DNA from: Bacteriovoracaceae bacterium
GTDB taxonomy: Bacteria; Bdellovibrionota; Bacteriovoracia; Bacteriovoracales; Bacteriovoracaceae
DNA: 64,000 bases
NCBI GenBank assembly: GCA_025210745.1
Contig: JAOARC010000046.1
Coordinates: forward strand, 1-64,000
Direction of reading: 5' to 3'
Part shown: one piece after another, positions 42,923 through 52,498 of the stretch
Layout: each line of letters opens with the position of its first letter
Position numbering within the stretch: position 1 is the first letter of the stretch
The notes under the pieces: model-generated
The model's input: only the letters and a program-made list of their open reading frames with translations
Databases searched by the model: none
Told to the model about the DNA's origin: nothing
Program-made: the position numbers and the translations under genes

Positions 42923-44304
42923 TCTCTAGCAAGATTTCCAAGATTTTTTAAATCTTTCCTTATTTGTGTATATATCTGCTTCGCTTCTTTTGATCTATAA
43001 AAGCTGTGATTTTTAGCTTGTTTTGTTTTTAAGTCCACAAGCTTTTTTTGAAGCATTTGCTGGGTTTCATTTGTTTTATTGAGTAAGATGTTTGTTTTCT
43101 TTTTTAAGCTTACTAGCTCACTTTTAAATTCTTCTAAAATTGCGTTATGATTTTTTGATTGAAGAAAGTCACTAGTTAGATCCTTATACTTTTTTGTCAG
43201 ATACGTGTAGACATGAAGATCATTAGTAATTTGTATGGATAAATAACTAGTATGAATTAAATTTTTAGTACTATTTTGTTTGTTCGTTAATAGGCTTAGA
43301 ATACTATGATCACTTTTTTGAATTTTTTTATCAATGGCCTTTATATAATTATTTAATGTCTCTCTAGAGTGAGTAAGTAACCCTTTTGTATCATAAAGCA
43401 TACTATCTAGGTGATCTATTTTAGCAAAGAGCTTTTCATCTGATATCTTAATAACTTTATCTCTTAGAAAGTCAGATTGCCAGTAAGGATCATTACTAAA
43501 GTTGTGAATCTCTTCAGCTGACATATATCTATTATAGGCACTATCATACTTAGATAGATTACTATTTCCTTTTGATATAAAATTCATATGGTAAAAAGAA
43601 TCTATTCCTTCTTTTCTCATTTTTTCAAACAAAGCATGATATGTTTCATGCTTTATAATTCTTTCTATTTTATTATTAATAAGAATTGAGTTTATCCCAG
43701 ATAAACCAATATCGATACGTTTTTCAAATCGACTATAAAATCCTTGTGAGCCATTGAGAAGATTTGAAAAAGGGTCTACTGTATATACGTTATATTTATC
43801 TTTGGTTTCAAAGCGCATTAAAGTTTTATAAGATGATATTGATGTATTTGGAGATTCAAGGAGTTCAAGATAATACATTCCAGTCTCTTTGTTTTTCACA
43901 AGCTTAGTATTAATATTATTTTGAGATAAAATATCATTAAGTTCAGATATAATTCTATTATTATGAGGTCTAAGTTCACTTATAAGTTCTTTTTCTAATA
44001 TCTCAAAGTCAATAAATGCTCTTGTTTGATCAATATAACCGTCTGAGACTTCATCCCAAAATTCCTCTACGACATCATTATATAGATGATCAATACTATT
44101 AATATATTCAGACATATATTGCATTTTGGTAGATGATTTTTTTGATTGATTAATTTTATTGTAAAACGTATTAAACTCTTTTTTATCAAAAGCTTTTATA
44201 TAAATAGTTTCTTTTGAAAAATCTCTTGTAAAGAACTCATCACATATATTTGAATATGCATTTATCTGAATTATAAATAGGGTGAATAAAAAAAGCCTAA
44301 CCAC
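42919..44304 (-). CDS. Exported HExxH protein with coiled-coil tail
   Basis: The 461-residue protein has a signal peptide (MVRLFLFTLFIIQINAYS) and HETYH at 219-223, an HExxH motif in IIKHETYHALFEKM. SAEEIHNF about 40 residues later supplies a possible third ligand (Glu264 or Glu265). The C-terminal 160 residues are Lys/Gln-rich and likely coiled coil. A similar HExxH then D/E-E-V/I-x-x-Y/F pattern occurs in the giant exported protein at 21-25.5 kb. It starts at GTG inside the sucAB-lpd terminator, without a Shine-Dalgarno. Peptidase activity is inferred from the motif. Confidence 0.6.
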   Translation of the reverse strand: MVRLFLFTLFIIQINAYSNICDEFFTRDFSKETIYIKAFDKKEFNTFYNKINQSKKSSTKMQYMSEYINSIDHLYNDVVEEFWDEVSDGYIDQTRAFIDFEILEKELISELRPHNNRIISELNDILSQNNINTKLVKNKETGMYYLELLESPNTSISSYKTLMRFETKDKYNVYTVDPFSNLLNGSQGFYSRFEKRIDIGLSGINSILINNKIERIIKHETYHALFEKMRKEGIDSFYHMNFISKGNSNLSKYDSAYNRYMSAEEIHNFSNDPYWQSDFLRDKVIKISDEKLFAKIDHLDSMLYDTKGLLTHSRETLNNYIKAIDKKIQKSDHSILSLLTNKQNSTKNLIHTSYLSIQITNDLHVYTYLTKKYKDLTSDFLQSKNHNAILEEFKSELVSLKKKTNILLNKTNETQQMLQKKLVDLKTKQAKNHSFYRSKEAKQIYTQIRKDLKNLGNLARD

Positions 44305-44325
44305 ATTTATTTATCGGTTAGGCTT
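44293..44325 (-). terminator. Terminator of the sucA-sucB-lpd operon
   Basis: In the minus transcript AAGCCTAACC (44316-44325) pairs with GGTTAGGCTT (44293-44302) around a 13-base loop, followed by a T-run. It ends the sucA-sucB-lpd operon. The GTG start of the next minus-strand gene (44302-44304) is at the edge of its loop. Confidence 0.85.
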
Positions 44326-44355
44326 ATAGTACTTGTTAGTTTTTGAGTGTTTCGC

Positions 44356-45765
44356 TTAGGTATGTAGCGCTCTATCTTCAGTAGCAGCAAGGCAAGCCTC
44401 TTTAAAAGCTTCTGTGTAAGTAGGGTGAGCATGACAAGTTCTTGCTATATCTTCAGCAGATGCCTTGTATTCCATAGCTAAAACCGCTTCTGCGATCAAA
44501 TCAGCACATCTAGGACCAATCATATGAACACCTAGAATTTCATCTGTCTCAGTATGAGCTAATACTTTAATAAGACCAGCACTTTCGTTACTTGCTCTTG
44601 CTCTTCCAAGTGCTTTAAATGGAAATGATCCTTTTTTAAAAGGGATACCGCTATCTTTTAATTGTTTTTCAGTTTTTCCAACACTAGCAACTTCTGGCCA
44701 TGTGTAAACAACACCTGGAATAAGATCATAATTCATATGAGGAATTTGTCCTGCCATAAGTTCGGCTACAAAGACACCTTCTTCTTCAGCCTTGTGAGCA
44801 AGCATAGGCCCATCCGTAACATCTCCAATAACATAAATATTATCTACTGCAGTTTTTAGATGAGTATCACTTGGAATTCTTCCTCTTTCATCTAAAGTAA
44901 TTCCTACGTTTTCTAGTCCAAGATTATCAGTATAAGGTCTTCTTCCTACACTAATTAGACAGTAATCACCTTTAAGTTCTACTTCTTTATCTTTTTTCAT
45001 ATCTTTTGCTATAACAACAGCTTCTTTACCTGTGTTTTTAGCACTAAGAACTTGATGAGATGTATAGAATTTGATTCCATCTTTTTTAAGTACTCTGTGA
45101 AGTTGTTTGGATAAATCAGCATCCATCATTGAAATAATATCTGGGGCGTATTCAACCACTGAAACTTCAGCGCCTAATCTTCTGTAGGCCGATCCAAGTT
45201 CAAGACCAATAACACCACCACCAATTACAATTAAGTGTTTTGGCACTTCTTTAAGTTTTAATGCTTCAGTTGAAGTGATAACTCTTTTTTTATCAACTTC
45301 CATTCCAGCAAAAGCTGATGGCTTTGACCCTGTTGCAATAACAACACGCTCTGCTTTTATTCTTGTTTCACCATCATCACCTTTGATAGAGATGGTATTT
45401 TTATCAATGAATGATCCATGTCCATTAAATGAAGTGATTTTATTTTTATCCATTAGAAAGTTAATTCCACCACTTGTTTGGCTTACGACATCTTGGACTC
45501 TTTTCATCATTTTAGAAAAGTCTAGTTTTACATCTTTTACATTGATCCCATGATCAGCGTGAGAGCTAAGCGTTTCATGGTATCTTTCAGACGAATCTAA
45601 AAGAGCTTTAGAAGGAATACAACCAACATTTAGACAAGTTCCACCCATTGTTTTATATCTTTCTATAATTGCTGTTTTAAAACCAAGTTGAGCACATCTG
45701 ATTGCACAAACATATCCACCTGGACCAGAACCAATAACTACAACGTCAAATTTATTATCACTCAT
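44356..45765 (-). CDS. lpdA: Dihydrolipoyl dehydrogenase (E3)
   Basis: The 469-residue flavoprotein is the E3 of 2-oxoacid dehydrogenase complexes. VVVIGSGPGGYVCA binds FAD, GGTCLNVGCIPSK contains the redox pair Cys44 and Cys49, LIVIGGGVIGLELGSA binds NAD, IYVIGDVTDGPMLAHKA is the second FAD site, and HAHPTYTEAFKEA holds the catalytic His-Glu pair. It reoxidises dihydrolipoyl groups on E2 with NAD. It is the third gene of the sucA-sucB-lpd operon, 11 bases after sucB, and ends at a strong terminator. Confidence 0.96.
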   Translation of the reverse strand: MSDNKFDVVVIGSGPGGYVCAIRCAQLGFKTAIIERYKTMGGTCLNVGCIPSKALLDSSERYHETLSSHADHGINVKDVKLDFSKMMKRVQDVVSQTSGGINFLMDKNKITSFNGHGSFIDKNTISIKGDDGETRIKAERVVIATGSKPSAFAGMEVDKKRVITSTEALKLKEVPKHLIVIGGGVIGLELGSAYRRLGAEVSVVEYAPDIISMMDADLSKQLHRVLKKDGIKFYTSHQVLSAKNTGKEAVVIAKDMKKDKEVELKGDYCLISVGRRPYTDNLGLENVGITLDERGRIPSDTHLKTAVDNIYVIGDVTDGPMLAHKAEEEGVFVAELMAGQIPHMNYDLIPGVVYTWPEVASVGKTEKQLKDSGIPFKKGSFPFKALGRARASNESAGLIKVLAHTETDEILGVHMIGPRCADLIAEAVLAMEYKASAEDIARTCHAHPTYTEAFKEACLAATEDRALHT

Positions 45766-45776
45766 TTTTATTTCCT

Positions 45777-46976
45777 TTATAAATCAAGAATCATTCTTTG
45801 TGGATCTTCTAATAACTCTTTTACCGTTTTTAAGAATCCAACAGAGTCTTTACCATCAATAATTCTATGATCATACGATAGGGCAATATACATAATAGGT
45901 CTTACTTCAACTTTACCATCTACGACCCATGGTCTTTGTACAATATTATGCATTCCTAGAATCGCTGATTGAGGCGCATTGATAATTGGTGTTGATAACA
46001 TTGATCCAAAAACACCACCATTGGTAATAGTAAAAGTACCACCACTCATATCATCAATTGTTATTTTTCCATCTCTAGCTTTTGTCGCTAGTCTTTTAAT
46101 TTCTTTTTCAATCTGTGCTAAAGACATACTTTCAGCATTTCTAACAACAGGAACAACTAATCCTTTATCTGAAGATACTGCAATTCCCATATCTACATAA
46201 CTTGGAACTACCATTTCTTCTCCATCAATTTGAGCGTTCACTAGGGGATGCTTTCTCATGGCAATAGTACATGCCTTTGTAAATAAAGACATAAAACCTA
46301 ATTTAATATCATGAGTTTTAACAAAGTTATCTTGATATTTCTTTCTCATATCCATTAATGGTTTCATATCTACTTCATTAAAAGTTGTAAGCATTGCCGT
46401 TTCATTTTTAGCAGCCGTAAGCTTTCTTGCAATAGTCTTTCTAAGTCTAGACATCTTTTGTCTATCAACTTCTCTTGACCCATTTACAAATACTGGCGCT
46501 GCAGGAGCAGGAGCTTCCTTTTTAGTAGCAGGAGCACTTGCACTAAGAGCATCTGCTTTTGTAATTCTTCCATCTTTTCCTGTTCCGCTAACTGATGATG
46601 GGTTTACACCTTTTTCATTTAGTATTTTAGCAGCAGCAGGGGATGGATGATTAATATTTTTTGTACTTGCAGCAGGTGCAGCTGAAGTGGCTGGAGCAGT
46701 TGTTTGAGTATCAGCTTGTGCTGGTTTACTTACAGGTTTTTCACCTGGAACTAAAGTTGCTATGATTGCTCCAACTTTAACATCTTCACCTTCTTCTGCC
46801 ATTATCTTAAGAACACCTTCACCATCAGCAGGTAATTCCATATTTGCTTTATCTGTTTCTAGTTCGCAAATAAGATCACCTTCTTCGATATAATCTCCGT
46901 CTTCTTTTAACCAAGCAGCTAGTGTTGCTTCTGTTACTGATTCTCCGGCCTGTGGTACTTTGATTTCAATTGCCAT
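45777..46976 (-). CDS. sucB: Dihydrolipoyllysine succinyltransferase (E2)
   Basis: The 399-residue E2 has an N-terminal lipoyl domain ([13 protein letters not shown], lipoylated Lys43), an Ala/Pro-rich linker (about 80-105), a peripheral subunit-binding domain ([13 protein letters not shown]), a second linker, and the catalytic domain ending with [15 protein letters not shown], where the HxxxDG motif is the active site. It transfers succinyl from lipoate to CoA. AAGGA precedes the start, 10 bases after sucA. The operon order E1-E2-E3 identifies the substrate as 2-oxoglutarate. Confidence 0.95.
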   Translation of the reverse strand: MAIEIKVPQAGESVTEATLAAWLKEDGDYIEEGDLICELETDKANMELPADGEGVLKIMAEEGEDVKVGAIIATLVPGEKPVSKPAQADTQTTAPATSAAPAASTKNINHPSPAAAKILNEKGVNPSSVSGTGKDGRITKADALSASAPATKKEAPAPAAPVFVNGSREVDRQKMSRLRKTIARKLTAAKNETAMLTTFNEVDMKPLMDMRKKYQDNFVKTHDIKLGFMSLFTKACTIAMRKHPLVNAQIDGEEMVVPSYVDMGIAVSSDKGLVVPVVRNAESMSLAQIEKEIKRLATKARDGKITIDDMSGGTFTITNGGVFGSMLSTPIINAPQSAILGMHNIVQRPWVVDGKVEVRPIMYIALSYDHRIIDGKDSVGFLKTVKELLEDPQRMILDL

Positions 46977-46986
46977 AATTTAATCC

Positions 46987-49707
46987 TTATTTTTTAAAAC
47001 TGTTTTCGATGATATTTTTTTGTTCAATTGCATGAGACGCTGCAAAACCTGTAGCAGGAGTTGCACTCATAGGTCTTGACACTAAAGAAAAGTTTTTAAA
47101 TGTATCAAACTCTCTAGTGATTAAGTGTTCCCAATATCCCATGTTTTTTGGTTCTTCTTGAACAAAGTAAAGCTGCGCTGCTGGATAGCTATTAATGATT
47201 TTATCAAATTGTTTTTTAGCAAATGGATAAATTTGTTCCATTCTAACAATTGCAACATCATCAATTTTATTTTCTTCTCTATGAGCTTCCAGATCATAAT
47301 AGACTTTTCCAGTACATACGATTACTCTTTTCGCTTTTTTCTTATCAACTGTAGTATCATCAATAAATTCTTTAAATGATCCTTTTGTCATTTCTTCTAC
47401 GCTAGATACACACTTTGGATGTCTAAGTAGTGATTTAGGAGTAAAGACAATTAATGGTTTTCTAAATTCCCAAACTTGTTGACGTCTAAGAGCGTGAAAC
47501 ATATTGGCTGGAGTAGAGATATTACAAACGGCCATATTGTTTTGCGCTGTTAATTGAAGGTATCTTTCAGGTCTACAAGAAGAGTGCTCTGGTCCTTGTC
47601 CTGCATATCCGTGAGGAAGTAACATAGTAATACCACTCATTCTATCCCACTTAACTTCACCAGAAGAGATAAATTGATCAACTACAACTTGAGCAGTATT
47701 TGAAAAATCTCCAAACTGAGCTTCCCAGATATTTAAACTTTTTGGACTTGCTTGAGAGTATCCATATTCAAATGCTAAAACAGCATATTCAGATAGGTGA
47801 GAGTTGTAAATTTTAAGATCACCTTGCTTTTCTTTTAAGTTGGCTAAAGCACAGTAAGCTTCATTTGTTTTTTCATCAAATAGTTTTGCATGTCTATGAG
47901 AAAAAGTTCCTCTTATAACATCTTGGCCGGTAAAGCGAACATTATTACCTTCAAGTAGCATTGATCCATAGGCAAGCAGTTCTCCCATGGCCCAATCTAT
48001 TTTATCATCATTAAAATTTTTAGCTCTTGTTTCAATAATTCTTTTTGCTTTTTTAAGAATGTTAAATCCATCAGGTGTAGATGTCAGTTTTTCCATAATA
48101 AGTGTTAAGTCAGACTTTTTAAAACCTGTTATTGGAGACTTTTCAAAATCTTGCGAAGTAGACCATCTCAGATCTAACCACTCTGTATTAGGACCTTTTT
48201 CTTTTTTAGGAGCTTTATTTTCTCTTACCGTAGTAAGTTTTTCAGAAAGCATGCTTGTAAATTCTTTTTGCATCTCTTTAGCTAGGTTTTCATTAATAGA
48301 ACCTCTATTGCACAAAAAATCTCTGTAAAGCTCTCTTGGATTTTTAGCTTTCTTTATTAAGCCATATAGGTGAGGCTGAGTAAACTTAGGCTCATCTCCT
48401 TCATTATGTCCATGCTTTCTATAGCAAACCATATCGATAAAAATATCCGTTTTAAACTTTTGTCTAAATTCCATAGCAAATTCCATTGCGTAGACAACAC
48501 TTTCAGGATCATCTCCATTCACGTGCAAGATTGGTGCATCCATTGTTCTTGCAATTGAAGTACAATAATGTGAAGACCTTGCATCATGCCAGTCCGTAGT
48601 AAAGCCGATTTGGTTATTTATAACAAAGTGGATCGCACCACCACATTCGTAAGCTGGAAGGTTTGTCATTTGTAACGCCTCGTAGACAATCCCTTGACCA
48701 GCAACTGCCGAGTCACCATGAATAATGATTGGTACAACACTATCAAAGTCTTTATTGTATCTTATATCAGCTTGAGCTCTAGCATATCCTAGAGCAACAG
48801 GTCCAACTGTTTCTAAGTGAGAAGGATTATGCATAATTTTTAAATAAGCATCTTTTCCATTTGCTGTTTTTTGGATTGATGAAAAACCTTGATGGTATTT
48901 TACATCACCTCCACCAGTGTGTTGTTCATCATCACCAGGTTCGAATTCTTTGAAAATAAACTCGTATGATTTACCAATAATATTTGCTAAAACATTTAGC
49001 CTTCCTCGATGGGCCATCCCAAATACAAACTCTTTAACACCAAGATCAGCCCCTTTAGTGATTAGGGCATCAAGAGCTGGAATAGTTGATTCACCACCTT
49101 CAAGAGAAAATCTCTTTTGACCAATATATTTTGATTGTAAGAAATCTTCAAAAACTTGCGCTTGATTTAATTTGTGAAGAATTCTTTTTTTCTGTTCTAA
49201 AGGAAGATCAATTGTATGGGCATCTTTTTCAAACTTCTTTCTTGTCCACCTTCTCATTTCGGTATTATTTGAGTGCATATATTCAATACCAATTTTATAA
49301 CAATAAATTCTTCTTAGGTGAGTGATGATATCTTTTAGTTTTGCGCTTTGAAGGCCAATAAATCTTGAGCACTCAAAAGTATCTTCTAAGTCTTTTGCTT
49401 CAAGATCATAGTGCTCAATTTCTAATCTTGCTTCTCTTTCTTTTCTTGGTCTAATTGGATTTGTATCAGCAAGTAGATGACCTCTAGCTCTATAAGATTG
49501 AATCAATCTAAAAACATTAAATTCTTTAAGTAATTTTTCATCATTAACAGAGCCACCAGTTTCATCAAACTTGTATTCGAAACCTCTGAAAAACATCTTC
49601 CACGAATCGTCGATTGCATCGGGGTTTTGTTTAAAATCATGGTACATAGAATCGATGTAAGCGGTATCTGAGCTTGTCAGATGTGTGTTGTCTTTAAAAA
49701 TTGCCAC
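46987..49707 (-). CDS. sucA: 2-oxoglutarate dehydrogenase E1
   Basis: The 906-residue thiamine-diphosphate enzyme decarboxylates 2-oxoglutarate in the TCA cycle. FGMAHRGRLNVLANI and FVINNQIGFTT are family blocks; HVNGDDPESV supports metal-ThDP binding; QFGDFSNTAQVVVDQF and LLPHGYAGQGPEHSS are in the pyrimidine-binding half. Length matches E. coli SucA (about 930). I take GTG 49707 as start because AAGGA lies ahead at good spacing; a TTG at 49722 would add five residues. It leads the sucA-sucB-lpd operon. Confidence 0.95.
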   Translation of the reverse strand: MAIFKDNTHLTSSDTAYIDSMYHDFKQNPDAIDDSWKMFFRGFEYKFDETGGSVNDEKLLKEFNVFRLIQSYRARGHLLADTNPIRPRKEREARLEIEHYDLEAKDLEDTFECSRFIGLQSAKLKDIITHLRRIYCYKIGIEYMHSNNTEMRRWTRKKFEKDAHTIDLPLEQKKRILHKLNQAQVFEDFLQSKYIGQKRFSLEGGESTIPALDALITKGADLGVKEFVFGMAHRGRLNVLANIIGKSYEFIFKEFEPGDDEQHTGGGDVKYHQGFSSIQKTANGKDAYLKIMHNPSHLETVGPVALGYARAQADIRYNKDFDSVVPIIIHGDSAVAGQGIVYEALQMTNLPAYECGGAIHFVINNQIGFTTDWHDARSSHYCTSIARTMDAPILHVNGDDPESVVYAMEFAMEFRQKFKTDIFIDMVCYRKHGHNEGDEPKFTQPHLYGLIKKAKNPRELYRDFLCNRGSINENLAKEMQKEFTSMLSEKLTTVRENKAPKKEKGPNTEWLDLRWSTSQDFEKSPITGFKKSDLTLIMEKLTSTPDGFNILKKAKRIIETRAKNFNDDKIDWAMGELLAYGSMLLEGNNVRFTGQDVIRGTFSHRHAKLFDEKTNEAYCALANLKEKQGDLKIYNSHLSEYAVLAFEYGYSQASPKSLNIWEAQFGDFSNTAQVVVDQFISSGEVKWDRMSGITMLLPHGYAGQGPEHSSCRPERYLQLTAQNNMAVCNISTPANMFHALRRQQVWEFRKPLIVFTPKSLLRHPKCVSSVEEMTKGSFKEFIDDTTVDKKKAKRVIVCTGKVYYDLEAHREENKIDDVAIVRMEQIYPFAKKQFDKIINSYPAAQLYFVQEEPKNMGYWEHLITREFDTFKNFSLVSRPMSATPATGFAASHAIEQKNIIENSFKK

Positions 49708-49955
49708 GGCATAATCCTTCAATTAGATAAATTTTATTTAAAAGTCCTTTTAAGTTACTATAATTATAAGCTTTTTGGTTTTAAAGGACAATTGTTAATT
49801 TATGCCTAGAAGCCTGGGTAAATATTTCAAAAAGAAGCTTTGAGTCAAGCATTTTCATTAACGATATAGGTATCTTTTAATTGCACGTTATTGTTTGTAT
49901 TAAAGTGGTTCTTTTGACATAAGAGAATTATTTATAAAAATAGGAGATCAATAAG

Positions 49956-50435
49956 ATGAAGTATTTTATAACTCTATTGCTTATTTCTAATTTAGCATTT
50001 GCTGTTAATAAGGACTTATTAACAATTACTAATGAAGTTGAAACAGATGTTATGAAATTGGGTGTCATTTTAGATGATAGACATGATATAAAGAGTTTCT
50101 ATATAAAGTCTTTTAATAAGGGAAAGCTTGTGAAGCAAGCCCCATACTCATCAGATATTTCAGGTCATGGAGCTGTTGTTTACAAAAAAAGTGGAAGAGA
50201 CGTTGTGAGGCTAGTGTCGAATGTTCTTTCAAATCATAATGGCGGGTTTATAACTGTAAAATATTTGTATAACGCAATAACAATGAAAACAAGATCTAAA
50301 ACTGTCGATTTACAAAGGCTAGGCGATGATTGGCAAGTAGTTAAAGATGGAAAGGTTCTTAAAAAATTACATTTTCAATCCAATAAAAAGGCAATTATTG
50401 GCGTTATTGGAGTAAAAGATATACAAATGTATTAA
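49956..50435 (+). CDS. Exported protein, unknown function
   Basis: The 159-residue protein has a signal peptide (MKYFITLLLISNLAFA) and a beta-rich mature part without Cys. Stretches such as GHGAVVYKKSGRDVVRLVSN show strand patterns but no known motif. AGGAG lies before the ATG. The 248-base gap to divergent sucA presumably holds both promoters, but I cannot place them with confidence. Its stop overlaps the DUF2489-like gene by one base. Confidence 0.72.
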   Translation: MKYFITLLLISNLAFAVNKDLLTITNEVETDVMKLGVILDDRHDIKSFYIKSFNKGKLVKQAPYSSDISGHGAVVYKKSGRDVVRLVSNVLSNHNGGFITVKYLYNAITMKTRSKTVDLQRLGDDWQVVKDGKVLKKLHFQSNKKAIIGVIGVKDIQMY

Positions 50436-50875
50436 TGAATACAAAATTTATCATAATCTTTATCATTCTTATCCTAGTTGTATTTGGCTTATCCATATAT
50501 CTTGGAGTTCTTTATTCAAAACTTAAGGCTCAAAAAGCTAAAGATAAAGAGCTTCAAAAACAACTTCAAGAAAAAATTGATGATATCAGACATAGTATCG
50601 AAATGATTTCACAAGCCACTTCGCAAGGACAATGCGAACCGGCAGAATCTTGTCTAAGACTTTATAATCTTTTATCAAGACTTGAACTTTTGGATAACTA
50701 TCCAGTAATTAAAGAATTTCATCAAAAGATAAAAGATCTTTCTATTTTAAAACAAAGACAAGAGCTTAGTGCGAAGGCTGCTTTTGCAGAAGATAAAATT
50801 AGAATTGCAGCTGAAGAAGAATTCAAAGATAGATTTGAAGAAGAAATAAAAAAAATCTACACTGATTTTAAGTAA
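50435..50875 (+). CDS. DUF2489-like membrane-anchored coiled-coil protein
   Basis: The 146-residue protein has one N-terminal membrane helix (FIIIFIILILVVFGLSIYLG), a Lys/Gln-rich coiled coil (about 28-55), then DIRHSIEMISQATSQGQCEPAESCLRLYNLLS, which resembles DUF2489. The end is charged helix. The family has no known function. The orientation is probably N-in with the body facing the periplasm or cytoplasm, not decidable here. It overlaps the preceding exported gene by one base. Confidence 0.72.
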   Translation: MNTKFIIIFIILILVVFGLSIYLGVLYSKLKAQKAKDKELQKQLQEKIDDIRHSIEMISQATSQGQCEPAESCLRLYNLLSRLELLDNYPVIKEFHQKIKDLSILKQRQELSAKAAFAEDKIRIAAEEEFKDRFEEEIKKIYTDFK

Positions 50876-50885
50876 TATAGTAAGG

Positions 50886-50925
50886 GGCACTAAAGATTCC
50901 TCGTTTAAAATTATTTCTTTGTGCC
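50886..50925 (+). terminator. Weak candidate hairpin after the DUF2489-like gene
   Basis: GGCAC-T-AAAGA (50886-50896) pairs with TCTTTGTGCC (50916-50925) with one bulged T and a 19-base loop. There is no U-run after it, so termination is uncertain. Confidence 0.3.
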
Positions 50926-51015
50926 GCGTAAACTATTTATTCTTCTTACATTCATAAAATCAATTTGATTTTTTAAGCCTATCTAGATAGAAATACCACC
51001 ATTAGGAGACAATTT

Positions 51016-51942
51016 ATGAATGTACTTAGTTTATTTATATTAGCGCTTGTGTCTACCAGCGTTTTTTCTAACGAGTTGATCACAAATTATGATCTTTTAG
51101 AAAAGCTTGACAAGGAACTTGATTCAAAGCCCATATATAAAAAAAGAAAGATTGGTAAAAGTAGAAGGATCGAGCTGGCCGATCTTGGAAGAGCTAAGTC
51201 GCCATACTTTTATCTTGGATCAACTCCTGTAAAAATTTTTGAAGACTTTTTTAATAACTGCTACTTGCTTAGACATTTGTCGAAGATGATTTTAGCGACG
51301 AAAACTCACTGCTTAAAAAGACAGTATACTGTCACTTTAGGGGATAAGGTCTTTAGAAACATTGATAGGTTTGATAAGTTTAAAAACTCTAGCTTTGAAA
51401 CGAAAAAGAAGGATTATACTTTTTCTATAGAGGCTTTTCATCATAGCTTTAGAGATTTTAATGAAGATCCGAGTGGAGAGTTTCCGTTTTCTAAGATCGA
51501 CATTGGCATTGAAGACTTTAAAAGTATCAATTTTTCTCCAAGGAAGATTACTTTTAAAACTCATGTCATTCTAAAAAGAACAAAGTACTCTTATCTAAGT
51601 GACAAGGTGAAGGACTTTTCATACTCTTTGGCATTTGAGCCTTACAAAGGAGATATCATATTACAAAATGCTGATGAATTTGTTTTATTTAAAAGGTATC
51701 AACCAGGAATTTTTAGGTTTGACACTCTTGCTTTGAGTTCAAGTTTTTTAAGCTATCTTGAAAATATAAATGAGTTTTTATTTGATTATAACGGAAAAAA
51801 AAGATGCTTTAGAGAAGACTGGATTGAAGATAGTAAGTATGACTGCGACTTTCTAATTATGAAAAATAAGCCCGTTATGAAAATTGTTAAGTTTAATTAC
51901 GTATTAATAAACACTAAAGGTATGACAATAAAACTTAAATAG
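51016..51942 (+). CDS. Exported protein, unknown function
   Basis: The 308-residue protein has a signal peptide (MNVLSLFILALVSTSVFS) and a mixed body with four to five Cys residues and many Phe and Lys. Stretches like YFYLGSTPVKIFEDFF and DYTFSIEAFHHSFRDF show no known motif. TAGGAG precedes the start. It stands alone, ending near an imperfect terminator shared with the convergent gene. I cannot suggest a function beyond export. Confidence 0.72.
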   Translation: MNVLSLFILALVSTSVFSNELITNYDLLEKLDKELDSKPIYKKRKIGKSRRIELADLGRAKSPYFYLGSTPVKIFEDFFNNCYLLRHLSKMILATKTHCLKRQYTVTLGDKVFRNIDRFDKFKNSSFETKKKDYTFSIEAFHHSFRDFNEDPSGEFPFSKIDIGIEDFKSINFSPRKITFKTHVILKRTKYSYLSDKVKDFSYSLAFEPYKGDIILQNADEFVLFKRYQPGIFRFDTLALSSSFLSYLENINEFLFDYNGKKRCFREDWIEDSKYDCDFLIMKNKPVMKIVKFNYVLINTKGMTIKLK

Positions 51943-51985
51943 TAAACTTATAACTAGATAAAATAATAAGAAATGATTTTTTAAT

Positions 51986-52014
51986 AGGAGCGACTTTCTA
52001 AGCCGCCCTTTTTA
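51986..52014 (+). terminator. Imperfect intrinsic terminator
   Basis: AGGAGCGACTT (51986-51996) pairs imperfectly with AAGCCGCCCT (52000-52009), then TTTTTAT. It resembles the terminator at 32171-32199 in sequence, with one bulge and one mismatch. It separates convergent exported-protein genes. Confidence 0.7.
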
Positions 52015-52016
52015 TA

Positions 52017-52487
52017 TTAATTCCAATCAAAATCAGTAACAGTTGTACTGACCTTATCTATAAAAGCTGCTTTAACTATTCCCTGGATAGGAACAGCGCC
52101 AAACCAAAAAGTAATCGCTTTTGACTCTCTTAAAGAGTAAGCGAGCTCATAGTCTAGCTCTGGAAGATCCCCAGCTGCTATTTTGCAGGCCTTTATTTTA
52201 TTAACTCTTTCAATTTCGCCACCAGCGGCAACACAACCAGCTAGGATAGCTAGAGCTCTTACTTTAGTAAACATAAGCTCTTTTTTAATTTTATAGTTAA
52301 ATGATGTTGTGATCCCTGCAACCTTGATACTGTCTTTTATGATAAAAACATTTTCAGTCTCATCAAAAGAAGTCACTTCTTGTGTGTTATCAAAAGACTT
52401 TCCTGCAATATCAATTTTGTGAGTTATTTTTTGTCCAACCTTAGCAAATGTACTGATTGAAATTAATGCGATTAAAATGAGTTTCAT
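52017..52487 (-). CDS. Exported protein, unknown function
   Basis: The 156-residue protein has a signal peptide (MKLILIALISISTFA) and a beta-rich mature part with a Cys pair in LAGCVAAGGEIERVNKIKACKIAAG. I recognise no family. It begins 11 bases after the fumarase beta-subunit stop on the same strand, so it may be expressed with the fumarase genes, though a functional link is not obvious. Confidence 0.7.
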   Translation of the reverse strand: MKLILIALISISTFAKVGQKITHKIDIAGKSFDNTQEVTSFDETENVFIIKDSIKVAGITTSFNYKIKKELMFTKVRALAILAGCVAAGGEIERVNKIKACKIAAGDLPELDYELAYSLRESKAITFWFGAVPIQGIVKAAFIDKVSTTVTDFDWN

Positions 52488-52498
52488 AAAATTCCTTC

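Noticed and set aside
49914-49919. TTGACA as a -35 box for the exported protein gene at 49956
   Set aside because: A matching -10 box at normal spacing would fall on the Shine-Dalgarno region, leaving no room for a leader.
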